Shown one piece after another: positions 22,102-36,178 of a DNA stretch of 64,000 nt. The translations under genes and the position numbers were made by a program. Source of the DNA: Ascoidea asiatica (taxonomy: Eukaryota > Ascomycota > Saccharomycetes > Ascoideales > Ascoideaceae); contig BCKQ01000001.1 of the NCBI GenBank assembly GCA_001600695.1, positions 734,432 through 798,431 of the forward strand, written 5' to 3'. How positions within the stretch are numbered: the stretch's first letter is position 1; every line of letters starts with the position of its first letter. The notes beneath the pieces are model-generated. The model did not search any database. It was not told the DNA's origin and worked only from the letters and a program-made list of their open reading frames with translations.

Positions 22102-22899
22102 ATGTCATGCTCTGATTCTGAAAATGAAGCTAATAAAGATCAAGAAAATCAATCTTCTTGGAGATTACAAAAAGCAAAAGAACGTCAAAGATTAAGAATT
22201 TTACAATTAAAAAAACAAAAAGAATTACAAGAAAATCAAAATCAAAATTTAGATTCTTCAAATTCATCTTCAAATTCTTTATTACAATCAAATAGAAATA
22301 GTTCAAATTCTTTAGATTTTAATGATTTTAATAATTCAAATTCTGATGATTTATTTCAAATTTCTGATCCTATAGATCCAAATGAACCAATAATTGAATC
22401 AACTTATATTAATCAACATCCAGTTTCAAAATATAATTTATTAATAAATCCTCCTCAAACTTCTTTTAATGGTTTTAATTCAAATTATAATAATTCTTCT
22501 CAAATTGATTTCACAAATAATAATAATAATAATAATAATAGTTCAACTGGTTCAAAATCAAATTCAATTTCTATAATCTCATTACATTCAAATTCTTCAA
22601 ATAATTCAAATTCTTTAAAACGTCAAAGTGATTTATCTACTTTTTCTTCAACTTCTTTAAATTCTTCTTCAAATGATCAAATTTCAAATTCAACAAGATC
22701 TTCTGTTTATTCAAATAGTTCTTTAGGTTCAAATGATAGAAATTCTTCAAATTTTCAATCTCTTGTAAATTCAAAAAATAATATTAACAACAACAATAAT
22801 AATAATTCTTCAAGTAGAAAAAATTCAATAAGACCAATAAGTATAGAAAATATTCATCATCGTGAATCAAATGATCCAAATTTTGCTTATAATTTTTGA
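22102..22899 (+). CDS. Unknown Ser/Asn-rich protein with basic N-terminal helix
   Basis: A 265-aa product I do not recognise. Residues 18-48 (SSWRLQKAKERQRLRILQLK and onward) form a highly charged, probably helical or coiled-coil segment. A small proline-containing patch near 105-130 (HPVSKYNLLINPPQTSF) is the only other non-repetitive region. The remainder is Ser/Asn homopolymer-like with RSS and RNSS patches that could be phosphorylation sites, and the end is IRPISIENIHHRESNDPNF. It is probably a disordered regulatory protein. The first in-frame ATG is taken as the start; no intron signal is seen. Confidence 0.55.
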   Translation: MSCSDSENEANKDQENQSSWRLQKAKERQRLRILQLKKQKELQENQNQNLDSSNSSSNSLLQSNRNSSNSLDFNDFNNSNSDDLFQISDPIDPNEPIIESTYINQHPVSKYNLLINPPQTSFNGFNSNYNNSSQIDFTNNNNNNNNSSTGSKSNSISIISLHSNSSNNSNSLKRQSDLSTFSSTSLNSSSNDQISNSTRSSVYSNSSLGSNDRNSSNFQSLVNSKNNINNNNNNNSSSRKNSIRPISIENIHHRESNDPNFAYNF

Positions 22900-22928
22900 C
22901 TTATTTTACTTAACTAATATCACATCAT

Positions 22929-22959
<31 letters not shown>

Positions 22960-24609
22960 TTCATCTGATTATAATCAATCACACATTCCTTTTATATCTT
23001 TTAAATTTCCAAATTCAAATTTTAATCAAATCCAAATATTCATTTAAAGTATTCTTCAATTCATTCTTTAAATTTCAATCAATCAATCAATCAATCAATT
23101 AACCAATCAATTAACCAATTTCAGTAAATTATTCGATTCAACTCTTTTCTCTTTTCATATTATATATCATTATTATTTACATCATTCATTTATATTCATT
23201 TTTTATAGTTGGTTATAACTTAAATTCAAATGACTTTTATTTTCAATTGTATTCTAACAAATTATTTATTCATTTTACTTTTTTGTGTTTTTTTTTTTCT
23301 TTCTTTCTTATTTCAATATAACTTATAAAAATCTTTTTTTTTTTTATTCAATGTTATTATTTTCTACGTTATTTTCTATGTTATTTTGCTTTTATTTAAC
23401 TTTTACTAAAGCCGTTTTTTATATATAAAAGTTTATTATGAAACTTCTTTTTTTATAAATATAATTATTATTATTATATACATAAATAAATTATTTTGCC
23501 TAAAAAGAAAAACAAAAAGAAAATTCGATTAATTCAATTTTAAAAGTACGTAATATTGTAATAATGGTCTGTTAAATTAAATTCCCATTACATTACACAT
23601 TTGAATTGGAAAATAATATCAAATTATAAATCATAAATACGAAATACATTAAAGGGTCAAATCAAGTCATCAAAATAAATAAAATAGTAAAAAAGTCATT
23701 TAATTATTAATTTATTTTTTCGAATTAATAAAATTGAAGAATTTTTATATTGAATTTTAAAATTGAATTTTAATATTAAATTTTTAAAAATTGGAATTTA
23801 TTTAATTTGGTAAGTTATCATAAGAGAATAAAAAACTAAGTTTTTATAAAATGGTTTTCCTTAAAAGTATTAAAATTTTAAAGAATTAAAAAATTAATGA
23901 ACTTAACCAATAATTCATAAGGGCATATTTTCAAAAAATAACATAAAATAAGTATCGGTGAATTTATTTTCAATTAATATATTTTTTTGTTTCGGTGGAT
24001 TTTTCATGGTAAATCACAAGACAATCTTTGATTAAAAGACAATTTTTGATTAAAAAAGGTGTTTTTTTTAATATTTTCAGACAATTTTAAAAAGGTTTCA
24101 AACACAAACACAGTGCCTGGAATTACACGGTACCGGGGTGGTCCGTGTAAATATCAGACCAGGATTATTTTTGATTCAAGAGCCCTAAATAGAATAGCCC
24201 TGTTTATAGGGCTTTGTGTGTGACTGGGCTCTTAAATATTACTTTTGTAATTACCACAGAAAGAAGATCGTTTATTTGATGAGAAAGAAGAATGGAAACA
24301 GGAAGGTGAAAGTGATTATGAAGATGTTATGGGAATAAATATGAATTACATTACTTTATATGATTTAGATTGTATTGAGTTGTATTGAATTGTATTGTAT
24401 TGTGGAGTAGTTAGTATAATTGAACTACAGAAGAATAAAGATTTATAAAAGCCAAAAAGAGGGTCTAATAATTGTATTATTAATGTTTAATTTAATATGA
24501 TTTAATGATCTAATGATCTAATGATCTAATGATCTAATGATCTAAGGATCTAAGGATCTAAGGATCTAATGATTGAAAATTATTTTAAAAGTATAATAAA
24601 GAAGACTAT
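22900..24609. other. Convergent spacer holding microsatellites and a dyad cluster
   Basis: Spacer between the 3' ends of the 22102 gene and COX4. It holds a TTTA microsatellite (about 22927-22962), ATCA repeats (near 23080), the dyad cluster at 24123-24232, an acidic exon-like frame (24260-24388) and eight or so units of ATGATCTA/AGGATCTA (24505-24570). No promoter is required here by the flanking genes, so the dyads are unexplained. Confidence 0.5.
24123..24232. promoter_or_regulatory. Nested inverted repeats (three dyads in 110 bp)
   Basis: Dyad 1 is TTACACGG (24123-24130) and CCGTGTAA (24143-24150), which includes a CGG-N12-CCG arrangement of zinc-cluster type. Dyad 2 is AGAGCCC (24179-24185) and GGGCTCT (24226-24232). 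Dyad 3, nested inside, is AGCCCT (24196-24201) and AGGGCT (24208-24213). The AGCCCTAA units resemble Tbf1-type sites. It lies between two converging genes. Confidence 0.5.
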
Positions 24610-25098
24610 TTAATGATGATGATCATCACTTGGAATACCAACATATTTTAATTTATAAACAGAACCACATTCCCAACATCTTGCTTTTTTTTCAATAGTT
24701 GGTTTTAACCACATAACTTCATGAGAATCAGCTGGAGAACCAGTACAACCAACATATCTATAATCATCATAAGATTCAATAATAATTGGATCTTTCATTG
24801 TACCAATTCTTGAAGAATCTAAAGGTTTATCATCAAAAACATTAATACCTTCTAATTTACCTAATAATTCTAATCTTTCTAAACCTGTAGCTTGTTCAAG
24901 ATCTGTTGGAATTGTATTTTCTTTTGCACCAGGTCCAATTAAAGTTTCTTTACCATGAACTTCTGATAAATTTTGTGCAGTTTTAACTGGAGTTTGTTGA
25001 TTTAAAGAAATTTTTGCGGTTGAAAAAAATCTTGTTGAATTTAAACAAGAAATTTTTGGAATTGTACGAATAAATGATTTAGAACTAAGTGAAAACAT
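24610..25098 (-). CDS. COX4: Cytochrome c oxidase subunit IV (mammalian Vb), mitochondrial precursor
   Basis: A 162-aa nuclear-coded subunit of respiratory complex IV on the matrix side. The first ~27 residues (MFSLSSKSFIRTIPKISCLN onward) are a basic, Ser/Arg-rich presequence without acids. The mature part shows GLERLELLGKLEGINVFD, IGTMKDPIIIESYDDYRYVGC, then the zinc site Cys118, His126, Cys141 and Cys144 (ARCWECGSVYKL), all ligands present. It ends with a His-rich tail (DDHHH). Length is close to the S. cerevisiae protein (155 aa). A branch point and acceptor lie just upstream of the ATG, indicating an intron in the untranslated leader, as is known for S. cerevisiae COX4. Confidence 0.97.
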   Translation of the reverse strand: MFSLSSKSFIRTIPKISCLNSTRFFSTAKISLNQQTPVKTAQNLSEVHGKETLIGPGAKENTIPTDLEQATGLERLELLGKLEGINVFDDKPLDSSRIGTMKDPIIIESYDDYRYVGCTGSPADSHEVMWLKPTIEKKARCWECGSVYKLKYVGIPSDDHHH

Positions 25099-25119
25099 TT
25101 TATTATATATTATTATGTT

Positions 25120-25155
25120 CTATTGTATTAAAAAGTTGAAAAAAATATGTTAGTA
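25120..25155 (-). other. Branch point and acceptor of a probable COX4 leader intron
   Basis: On the coding strand TACTAAC (25155 to 25149) is followed 28 bases later by CAATAG ending at 25120, 22 bases before the ATG. The donor is uncertain; no GTATGT is present upstream, and GTAGGT at 25649-25644 is the best nearby candidate. Confidence 0.5.
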
Positions 25156-25839
25156 TGTTATTATTTCTTATTTTTTATAAAAATATATATTCATATCATT
25201 TATCATTGCTTCATTAATCTAAACAACTAATTTTTCAAATAATATATTCAATAGATTGAATACTATTTTGTTTACTTTGATTTTCTATATTGACTCAGAA
25301 TATTTGATACTATAAATTTCAAAAGATTCTATAGGATTTTTAAAATTTTCAAAATTTTTCATTTTTCCTTTATTTATATTGATTTGTATGTATTAATTTG
25401 TATTTGAATTTTCCTTAATTTTCCATTATTATAATATATATTTTAATTTTAAATTGTTATTTATTGTCTTTTTTTTTATTATTTTTCATTATTCGACTAA
25501 CAATATTTCCTTTATGGAAATATTCTCTCAGTTTTTTTTTTTTGAAAAAAAAATAATTTTTCAAAATCAGAAACAAAACCGATAATATATTATTATATGA
25601 ATATGAATATGAATATATATTGATTTTTTAATAAATAAAAATAACCTACATTATTAAATTATTAATTTATTTGATGAAATCAAGGATCTTATTCTAATAT
25701 TAAAAAAAAAAACTATGAATATTGAATATTGAATATTGAATATTGATTAATGATTAATGATTAATGAATATTGATTATTATATTGATATCAGAAAAATAT
25801 TCAATATATTCATTCTTTTATCTATGTGATAACAGTAAC

Positions 25840-26200
25840 AGTAGTTAAAGCAGGCTACAAATCTGCTCACTTTTTCAACAAGCCAAAGGATTTTATTGGC
25901 CCGTTGTTGCTTCTTCGGGGCTCTTCCACTCACAAAACACGTTATTACAACACTGCGGGTACACTGCGGGATTCGTTAAGTATGTGCACTTGCAACTTTC
26001 GGGGTATTTTCCCTAACAAAACACTGCGACCCGCAAACACGCCACTCTGCTTTTATTAGGGCTGGTTCTGATTGGTCAAACACAGAACGTGCATAAAACA
26101 GCCTAAATCACGTGCGTTTTTTGTCCTGATCAAAAATAATACCAGGACACTGTGTCCTAAATATTATAAGCATACGCCCTATAAAGCAAAGGTGCTCTTA
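25840..26200. promoter_or_regulatory. COX4 upstream island: CACGTG and a 15-bp hyphenated palindrome
   Basis: A GC-richer island 0.75-1.1 kb upstream of COX4. It has CACGTG at 26109-26114, AGGACACTGTGTCCT (a palindrome with one central base) at 26144-26158, and ATCAAAAATAATACCAGG at 26129-26146, an inverted near-copy of 24159-24175. The upstream part repeats CACTGCGG (25952 and 25962 region). Confidence 0.45.
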
Positions 26201-26519
26201 TGCACTACATCACTGTTCACCACTTCCTAATGCATATTTCATTTTGTACAGATAAATTTCTAATAAATTTTAAATAAATTTCAAATTAAATCTCTGATAA
26301 ATCTGTTTTTATTCTAGTTTTATACATTTAAAAACAATTGTTTAGTATTTATTAAATATTTTATGTAACTGTTATTTAAAAACTATATTATCTATATAAT
26401 AATATTATATTATAATATAAATAATAGTAATCTCTGTTTTGTTTATTTTATTCCCATAATTTCTTAAATTATTTTGCATTTCACATTTTTCATCTTTATC
26501 AAAGCAATTAACTCAAGAG

Positions 26520-26602
<83 letters not shown>
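26520..26602. repeat. Long A-tract: 51 A, TTT, 29 A
   Basis: The longest homopolymer of the window, in the 3' flank of PAP1 (minus strand, so T-rich in the transcript). A true length difference from polymerase slippage in sequencing is likely. Confidence 0.9.
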
Positions 26603-26607
<5 letters not shown>

Positions 26608-26960
26608 AAAAAAAAAACATTAAGTTGACAATGATTCAAATAAAATAAGATTTACTAATCTTATTGATTAAACTAAATATAAATGCTTTTTCTTTTTAAA
26701 AAATTTTTGAAAATTTTAAACACAATCTAAAAAGAAAAAAAAAAATCTACAATTATAATAAATATTAAAAAAGGATAAAGATAAAAATTAAAGTAATTAA
26801 ACAATAAACGCAATGATAAAGATAAAAAAATAAAAATGAACATAAACCATAAGCATTAAATAATGAGTAATACAGAATATTATATTAAAATCAAATTATA
26901 GTATCTTTTTTTTTTTGGTTATCATATTATTCAATTCATTCATAATTCATAATTATGAAT

Positions 26961-30098
<3,138 letters not shown>

Positions 30099-31415
30099 TT
30101 AAATGGCAACAGATTTATGAAAGTTTCTACCAGCATAAATTGCTTTATCACCTAATTGTTCTTCAATTCTTTTAATTTGATTTAATTTAGCTAATCTTTC
30201 AGATCTTGCAGGAGCACCAGTTTTAATTTGACCAGATCTTAAACCAACAGATAAATCAGCAATAAAAGTATCTTCAGTTTCACCAGATCTATGAGATACC
30301 ATTACACCCCAACCTGCAGCATATGAATCTTTTGCAGCTTGAATTGATTCAGATAAAGTACCAATTTGATTAACTTTTAATAATAAAGCATTTGCAGCTT
30401 TTTTTTCAATTGCAGTTTGAATTCTTTTTGGATTAGTTACAGTTAAATCATCACCAACAATTTGAATTTTAGTTTTTGTGAAAAAATGAGACCAAGCACT
30501 CCAATCATCTTCAGCAAATGGATCTTCAATTGAAACAATTGGATATTCATTCATTAAATCAGTATATAATTGAGCTAATTGTTCACCAGTTAACCATTTT
30601 GATGGATCTGAATTTGGATTTTTATAATCTAAATCATATTTATTATCATGATAAAATTCAGAACTTGCAACATCTAAAGCAATACCAACTTTTCCAGTAT
30701 AACCAGCTAAATCAATTGCTTTAACAATTAAATCTAAAGCTTCTTTTGGAGTTTGTAAATTTGGAGCAATACCACCTTCATCACCAACATTACCAGCACT
30801 TTGACCATATTCTTTTTTAGCTAAAGATTTTAAAGTATGATAAACTTCAGAACCAACTCTTAAAGCTTCAGAAAAAGTTGGAACATCTAAAGCTGCAATC
30901 ATAAATTCTTGAAATGCTAATTTACCACCAGCATGAGAACCACCATTAAGTACATTCATAAATGGTACAGGTAAAACATATGGATCTGGAGAATTTGATA
31001 AATCATGTAAATGTACATATAAAGGTACATTTTTTTCAGCAGCAGCAGCTTTTGCACAAGCTAAAGAAACTCCTAAGATTGCATTTGCACCTAATTTTGA
31101 TTTATTTGGAGTACCATCTAAAGAATTTAAAAATTTATCAAAATTTAATTGATCTTTAATATCTAAAAATTTTGAATTTTTTAAAATTTCTGGTGATATA
31201 ATATTATTAACATTTGAAACAGCTTTTAAAACACCTTTACCTAACCACTTTGATTTATCACCATCTCTTAATTCTAAAGCTTCATGAATACCAGTTGAAG
31301 CACCAGATGGTACAATTGATCTAAAAGTACCTAATTCAGTTGTTAATTCAACTTCAACAGTTGGATTTCCTCTTGAATCATAAACATAACGTGCAAATAC
31401 TTTTGAAATAGCCAT
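30099..31415 (-). CDS. ENO1: Enolase (2-phosphoglycerate dehydratase)
   Basis: A 438-aa cytosolic glycolytic enzyme converting 2-phosphoglycerate to phosphoenolpyruvate. Length and sequence are those of fungal enolase: [54 protein letters not shown] (Glu170), [15 protein letters not shown] (Glu213), the metal ligands around [21 protein letters not shown] and [10 protein letters not shown], and the signature [14 protein letters not shown] followed by [13 protein letters not shown]. Active-site residues are complete. Codon use is extremely biased (Leu almost only TTA, no CTG found on inspection), as expected for a very highly expressed gene. The promoter is divergent with DNA2. Confidence 0.99.
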   Translation of the reverse strand: MAISKVFARYVYDSRGNPTVEVELTTELGTFRSIVPSGASTGIHEALELRDGDKSKWLGKGVLKAVSNVNNIISPEILKNSKFLDIKDQLNFDKFLNSLDGTPNKSKLGANAILGVSLACAKAAAAEKNVPLYVHLHDLSNSPDPYVLPVPFMNVLNGGSHAGGKLAFQEFMIAALDVPTFSEALRVGSEVYHTLKSLAKKEYGQSAGNVGDEGGIAPNLQTPKEALDLIVKAIDLAGYTGKVGIALDVASSEFYHDNKYDLDYKNPNSDPSKWLTGEQLAQLYTDLMNEYPIVSIEDPFAEDDWSAWSHFFTKTKIQIVGDDLTVTNPKRIQTAIEKKAANALLLKVNQIGTLSESIQAAKDSYAAGWGVMVSHRSGETEDTFIADLSVGLRSGQIKTGAPARSERLAKLNQIKRIEEQLGDKAIYAGRNFHKSVAI

Positions 31416-32298
31416 TTTTAATAATAATTATATATAATAATTTTATAATAAAAATAATTGGTGTAATAATTGAGAGTAGTAATAATTGATAATAAATAAC
31501 AAGAATTAATAATTGATGAATAATAATTAGTAATTAATAATTGATAATTGGCAATTGAATGAATATATATATATATATTTCAATTAATTGATTAATTGAA
31601 TAAGAATATAAGAATATAAGAACAGAAGAACAGAAGAATAGAAAGATAAGATTAAGAGAATAAAAATACAAGTGTAAGGGAATATGAGAATAAATAAGGC
31701 TCGGGATGCTTGAGATGCTTTGGAGCTGAGATCGAGGAACAAGGGCAGTAAAGAAGCTAACTGGTGGTACTGGCAGTCAAGTGGTTATTACTGGCTACTG
31801 TCTCAGCTGTGCCACCACCCGCCGAGGGCCAGCGGCACACACCACAGTCCAGTTCAGTCACGTGCCAGCTAACACTAACACCTGCCACCATTTGATGTTC
31901 TTTCTCTTCTCTTCTCTTCTCTCTCGATTCTTCTTCTTTGTTCTTTCTTCTTCTTCGTTCTTTTGTTCTTCAAATGCTTCCGTGGCCGGGTGATGGTGCC
32001 ATGGCTCCGGGTGATGTTTTTGACTGCACACCACCACAGACACATGCTGCCTCGACCAGTACTCCCCCAGTTCTGGTCTCAGTCTTGTCTCCGGGCTCAA
32101 ACACACTAAAACGCGTAATAAATAAATAAATAAATAAATCAAATAAATAAAATAAACTATTATTTTAACGCGTAATATATTCAATTTTTCAAATTTTCAA
32201 TAATAAACTAATATAAACTATTAAAAAATAATATAAACTGAAAATGATATTATATTATATTATATTATATAATATTATATGATAATGTATAATATATA
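31416..32298. promoter_or_regulatory. Divergent enolase/DNA2 promoter
   Basis: AT-rich flanks around a GC-richer island (31700-32110) with CACGTG at 31859-31864 and a long pyrimidine tract (31898-31975, TTCTCTTCTCTTC and TTCTTCTTC runs). The tract is on the DNA2 coding strand. Local open frames on both strands are pyrimidine/purine artefacts. Confidence 0.5.
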
Positions 32299-33183
32299 AT
32301 GTTTAATTCAATCGATACTCAATTCAATAGACCTAATGTACATAGATTTAAAATAAAAGATATTAAAAAAGTTAATTTTTTCAAATTTAATCCATCAAAT
32401 AATAAAAAAATTAAAAAAGATCAATTATTATTAACACTTCAAAGAAATTCAATTTTTATACAAACTAATCAAGACAATCATATCCAGAATAATAATAATA
32501 AAGATATTGAAATCAAGAGAATCTTAATTAGAGATGTTTGGTTAAATTTAAATTACTCAATTAATCAAATCATTCATATTATTGATTTATCAAATCCATA
32601 TTTACATACTAAATCAAATTATATATTTAAATTACCAAATTTCTTAGATTTCTCAAATGAGAATAAATTCTTATTAATTTTAAATCCTGATTTATTATTA
32701 TCTTCAACTTTAATCTCAGATTCTATAAATTGTCAAAGAAGATCAATAATTAAAAATAATTTTAAATTTCCTGGAAAATTTAATATTTATATAATCTTAG
32801 GTAATTTAATTCATATTATTTTTCAAAATTTAATAAAATTAAATTCAATAAATAATTTAAAAATTTTAAATTTAATTGAAAATTTAATTAATAATAATTA
32901 TTTATTTCAAATTTTCTTAATTTCAAAATTTGATAATAATAATATTAATATTGATTCAATTAAAGATATTTTAAATAAACATTTAATTTTTATAAAATCT
33001 TGGATTTTAACTTATTTAAATAATTCTCCATTAAAATCTTCAATATTACCAAATTCAAATAATAAATCTCTTTTATCAATTGATAAAATTTATGATACTG
33101 AAGAATCTATTTGGTCTCCAATTTTTGGTATTAAAGGTATTATTGATATAACTTCAAATTCAAAATTATTCCCAAATATTAAC

Positions 33184-33237
<54 letters not shown>

Positions 33238-33504
33238 GATATAAAAAATAATGAATATTTAATTCCAATTGAAATTAAAACTGGAAAACAATATATTGAT
33301 CATAATATTCAAACAATTTTATATAATTTATTATTAAATCAAAGATATAATTTAGATATTTTAAATTTAAATAATTTTAATTTTTTAATATATACAAAAT
33401 TATCTAAATTTTTAAAAATTAATTCAAATTTAATTGATATTAAAAATATTTTAATTAAAAGAAATCAATTATCAATTCATCAATTAAATTTTAATTCTAT
33501 AAAT

Positions 33505-33552
<48 letters not shown>

Positions 33553-35715
33553 TTAATATTACCGGAAATTTTAAATAATTCAATTTGTGATATTTGTTCT
33601 TATAAAAATGAATGTTTAACTTTAAATAAATTATCAAATGATTTAAATAATTTAAATTTAAAAGAACCTTTATTACAAGAATCAATTAATTTAGATTCTA
33701 ATATAGATTTTAAAATAAACTTGAATCATATTAATTTTTATAAAAAATGGAATAATTTATTAAATATTGAAGAAAATTATTGTTTAAAAGATAGAAATCA
33801 ATCTTGGATTTTAAATTCAAATAAAAGAGAATTATTAAATGGTAATTGTTTATCAAATTTAATAATTTTTAATTCTAATTCTCAATTAAATTCTCAACAA
33901 AACTTAAACTCTCAATTAAATAATAATGAAAAAAATTATATAAATAAAAAATTTGAAAATAATAATGATTTTAAAAATACAACAATTATTTTCAAAAGAG
34001 ATCAAAATTCAAAAATTAATTCTCCTTTAAATTCTTCTCAATTATTTAAATATGATAATATAATATTAAGTGATGAAGATAATAATTTTGGTATTTCTTT
34101 TGGTTTTATAAATTCAATAAATCCTCAATTTATTTCAATTAATTTCTCAAAAGATCCAAATTTAGTTTTTGAATTAATTGAAAAATTTTCAATAAATTCA
34201 AATTCAAATTCAAATTCAAATACAACAACAACTACTACTACTTTATTTAAAACTTTTAGAATTGATAAATCCACTTATTTTGATTTATCTTTATCAAGAT
34301 TTAATTTATTAAATTTATTTTTACCAAATGGTGATATAAATACAAAAAAAATCCTAGTTGATAATAATCCTCCAACTTTTAATAATAATCCTTCAATTAA
34401 TGAAATTCTTAATTTAAAAAATAATTCTTTTGAAACAAAATTTAATCCTGATCAAATTAATGCTATGAAAAAAGTTTTAACTTCTGATCATTTTTCTTTA
34501 ATTTTAGGTATGCCAGGTACTGGTAAAACAACTTTAATTGCAAATTTAATTAAAATTTTAATAAATCAAAATAAAAAAATTTTAATAACTTCATATACTA
34601 ATAGTGCTGTTGATAATATTTTATTAAAATTAAAAGATATGAATATTTTAAATTTTATCAGAATTGGTTATAGATCAAGAGTTCATCAAGATATTAAAAG
34701 TTTTTGTCCAATTGAAAATGAAATTAAATCAATTGAAGAATTAGAAAAAACTTATTTTGATGTTCCAATAATTGCAACTACTTTACTTCAATCAAATCAT
34801 TGGTTATTTGAATATAGAGATAAATTTGATTATTGTATTGTTGATGAAGCTTCTCAAGCTACAATGCCAACATGTTTAGGACCTTTAAGATTAGCTGATA
34901 AATTTGTTTTAGTTGGTGATCATTATCAATTACCTCCATTAATAAATTCTCCAGAAGCTTCAAAAGATCTTTCTGTAAGTTTATTTAGAATTTTATCTGA
35001 AAAGTATCCAAATAGTATGGTTGAATTAACTTATCAATATAGAATGTGTAAAGAAATTATGTTATTATCAAATACTTTAATTTATGATGGTAAATTAAAA
35101 GTTGGTAATGAATTTGTTGCTAATCAATCTTTTAACATCCCAAATCCAGATTCTCTTGATCAAAATAATATTGCAAGTCAATTTTTAAGTCATCAATGGA
35201 TGGATGATATAATTAAAGAAGAATCAAAAGTTATTTTTTTAGATATTGATAAAGTACCTGCATTAGAAAATATTTCTAATGATCAAGTAAGTAATCCAAA
35301 AGAAGCTCTTTTAGTTAAACAAATTGTTGAAATGTTACTTTTTTGTGGAATCAAAGAAGAATCTATTGGAGTTATGACTTTATATAGAGCTCAATTACGT
35401 TTATTATCAAGACTTTTATATAAAAGAACAAATATTGAAATTTTAACTGTTGATCGATTTCAAGGACGTGATAAAGATTGTGTTATAATTTCATTAGTTA
35501 GATCAAATACTGAAAATAAAGTTGGAGAACTATTGAATGAATGGAGAAGAATTAATGTTGCAATGACAAGAGCAAGAAGTAAATTAATTATTCTTGGTTC
35601 TAAAAAGACTTTAGATCAGTCAAAGACAATTAAAGGATTTATCGATTTATTCGAGAAAAATAATTGGATTTACACTTTGCCAGAAAACGCAGATCAAGTT
35701 TACAACTTCGGTTAA
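32299..35715 (+). CDS. DNA2: DNA replication ATP-dependent helicase/nuclease Dna2
   Basis: A 1138-aa nuclease-helicase for Okazaki flap processing and double-strand-break resection. An OB-like start (ILIRDVWLNLNYSINQIIHII) is followed by FLLILNPDLLLSSTLISDSI and the Fe-S cysteine (NCQRRS, about 145). The RecB-type nuclease has GIKGIIDIT near 276 and IPIEIKTGK near 322, with the remaining cluster cysteines in SICDICSYKNEC near 430. The SF1 helicase shows GMPGTGKTT (near 737), TSYTNSAVDN, VDEASQA (near 850), VGDHYQLPP, TYQYRM and VAMTRAR. Poly-Asn insertions lie inside the nuclease domain (near 295 and 402). The large unstructured N-terminal arm of S. cerevisiae Dna2 (1522 aa) is missing, so the conserved part begins almost at Met1. 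Confidence 0.96.
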
Positions 35716-36178
35716 ATATTTAATATTCATAATACCTATAGATATTATTTACAATTTTTCTGGAGCTATGTTTTTGTATTAATAGTATTATATAGAGTTT
35801 ATTTATTAAGTAATAAATAAATAAAAAAGCAACTGGTAGCTGCTATACTAAATAAAGAAATTAGAAGAATAAAAGGGGAGATAGATATGAAAAAAATACA
35901 TGATAAAAAAGGAAAAAAAAAAAGTAAGTCATCCACATGTGTTCTTGGAAAACCGTAAGACCAAGTTCAAATTCCCAAATTGTCGAGTTTAAATAAATAA
36001 ATAGTGATGAAATCTAATACAAAATCAAAAGTAAAATAAAATCCAAATTGAAATTCAATGTAGCAATCGACAAAAGTGATAATAATAACAATAATAATAA
36101 TAATAATAATAACAATAATAAAATAATATATTTACAAAGGTAACAAACATAATCAAAAGTGAACAAATATGATTACAA

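Noticed and set aside
31781-32184. Overlapping frames of 60-108 codons in the enolase/DNA2 promoter
   Set aside because: They derive from a pyrimidine/purine tract and a TAAA microsatellite; no conserved protein.
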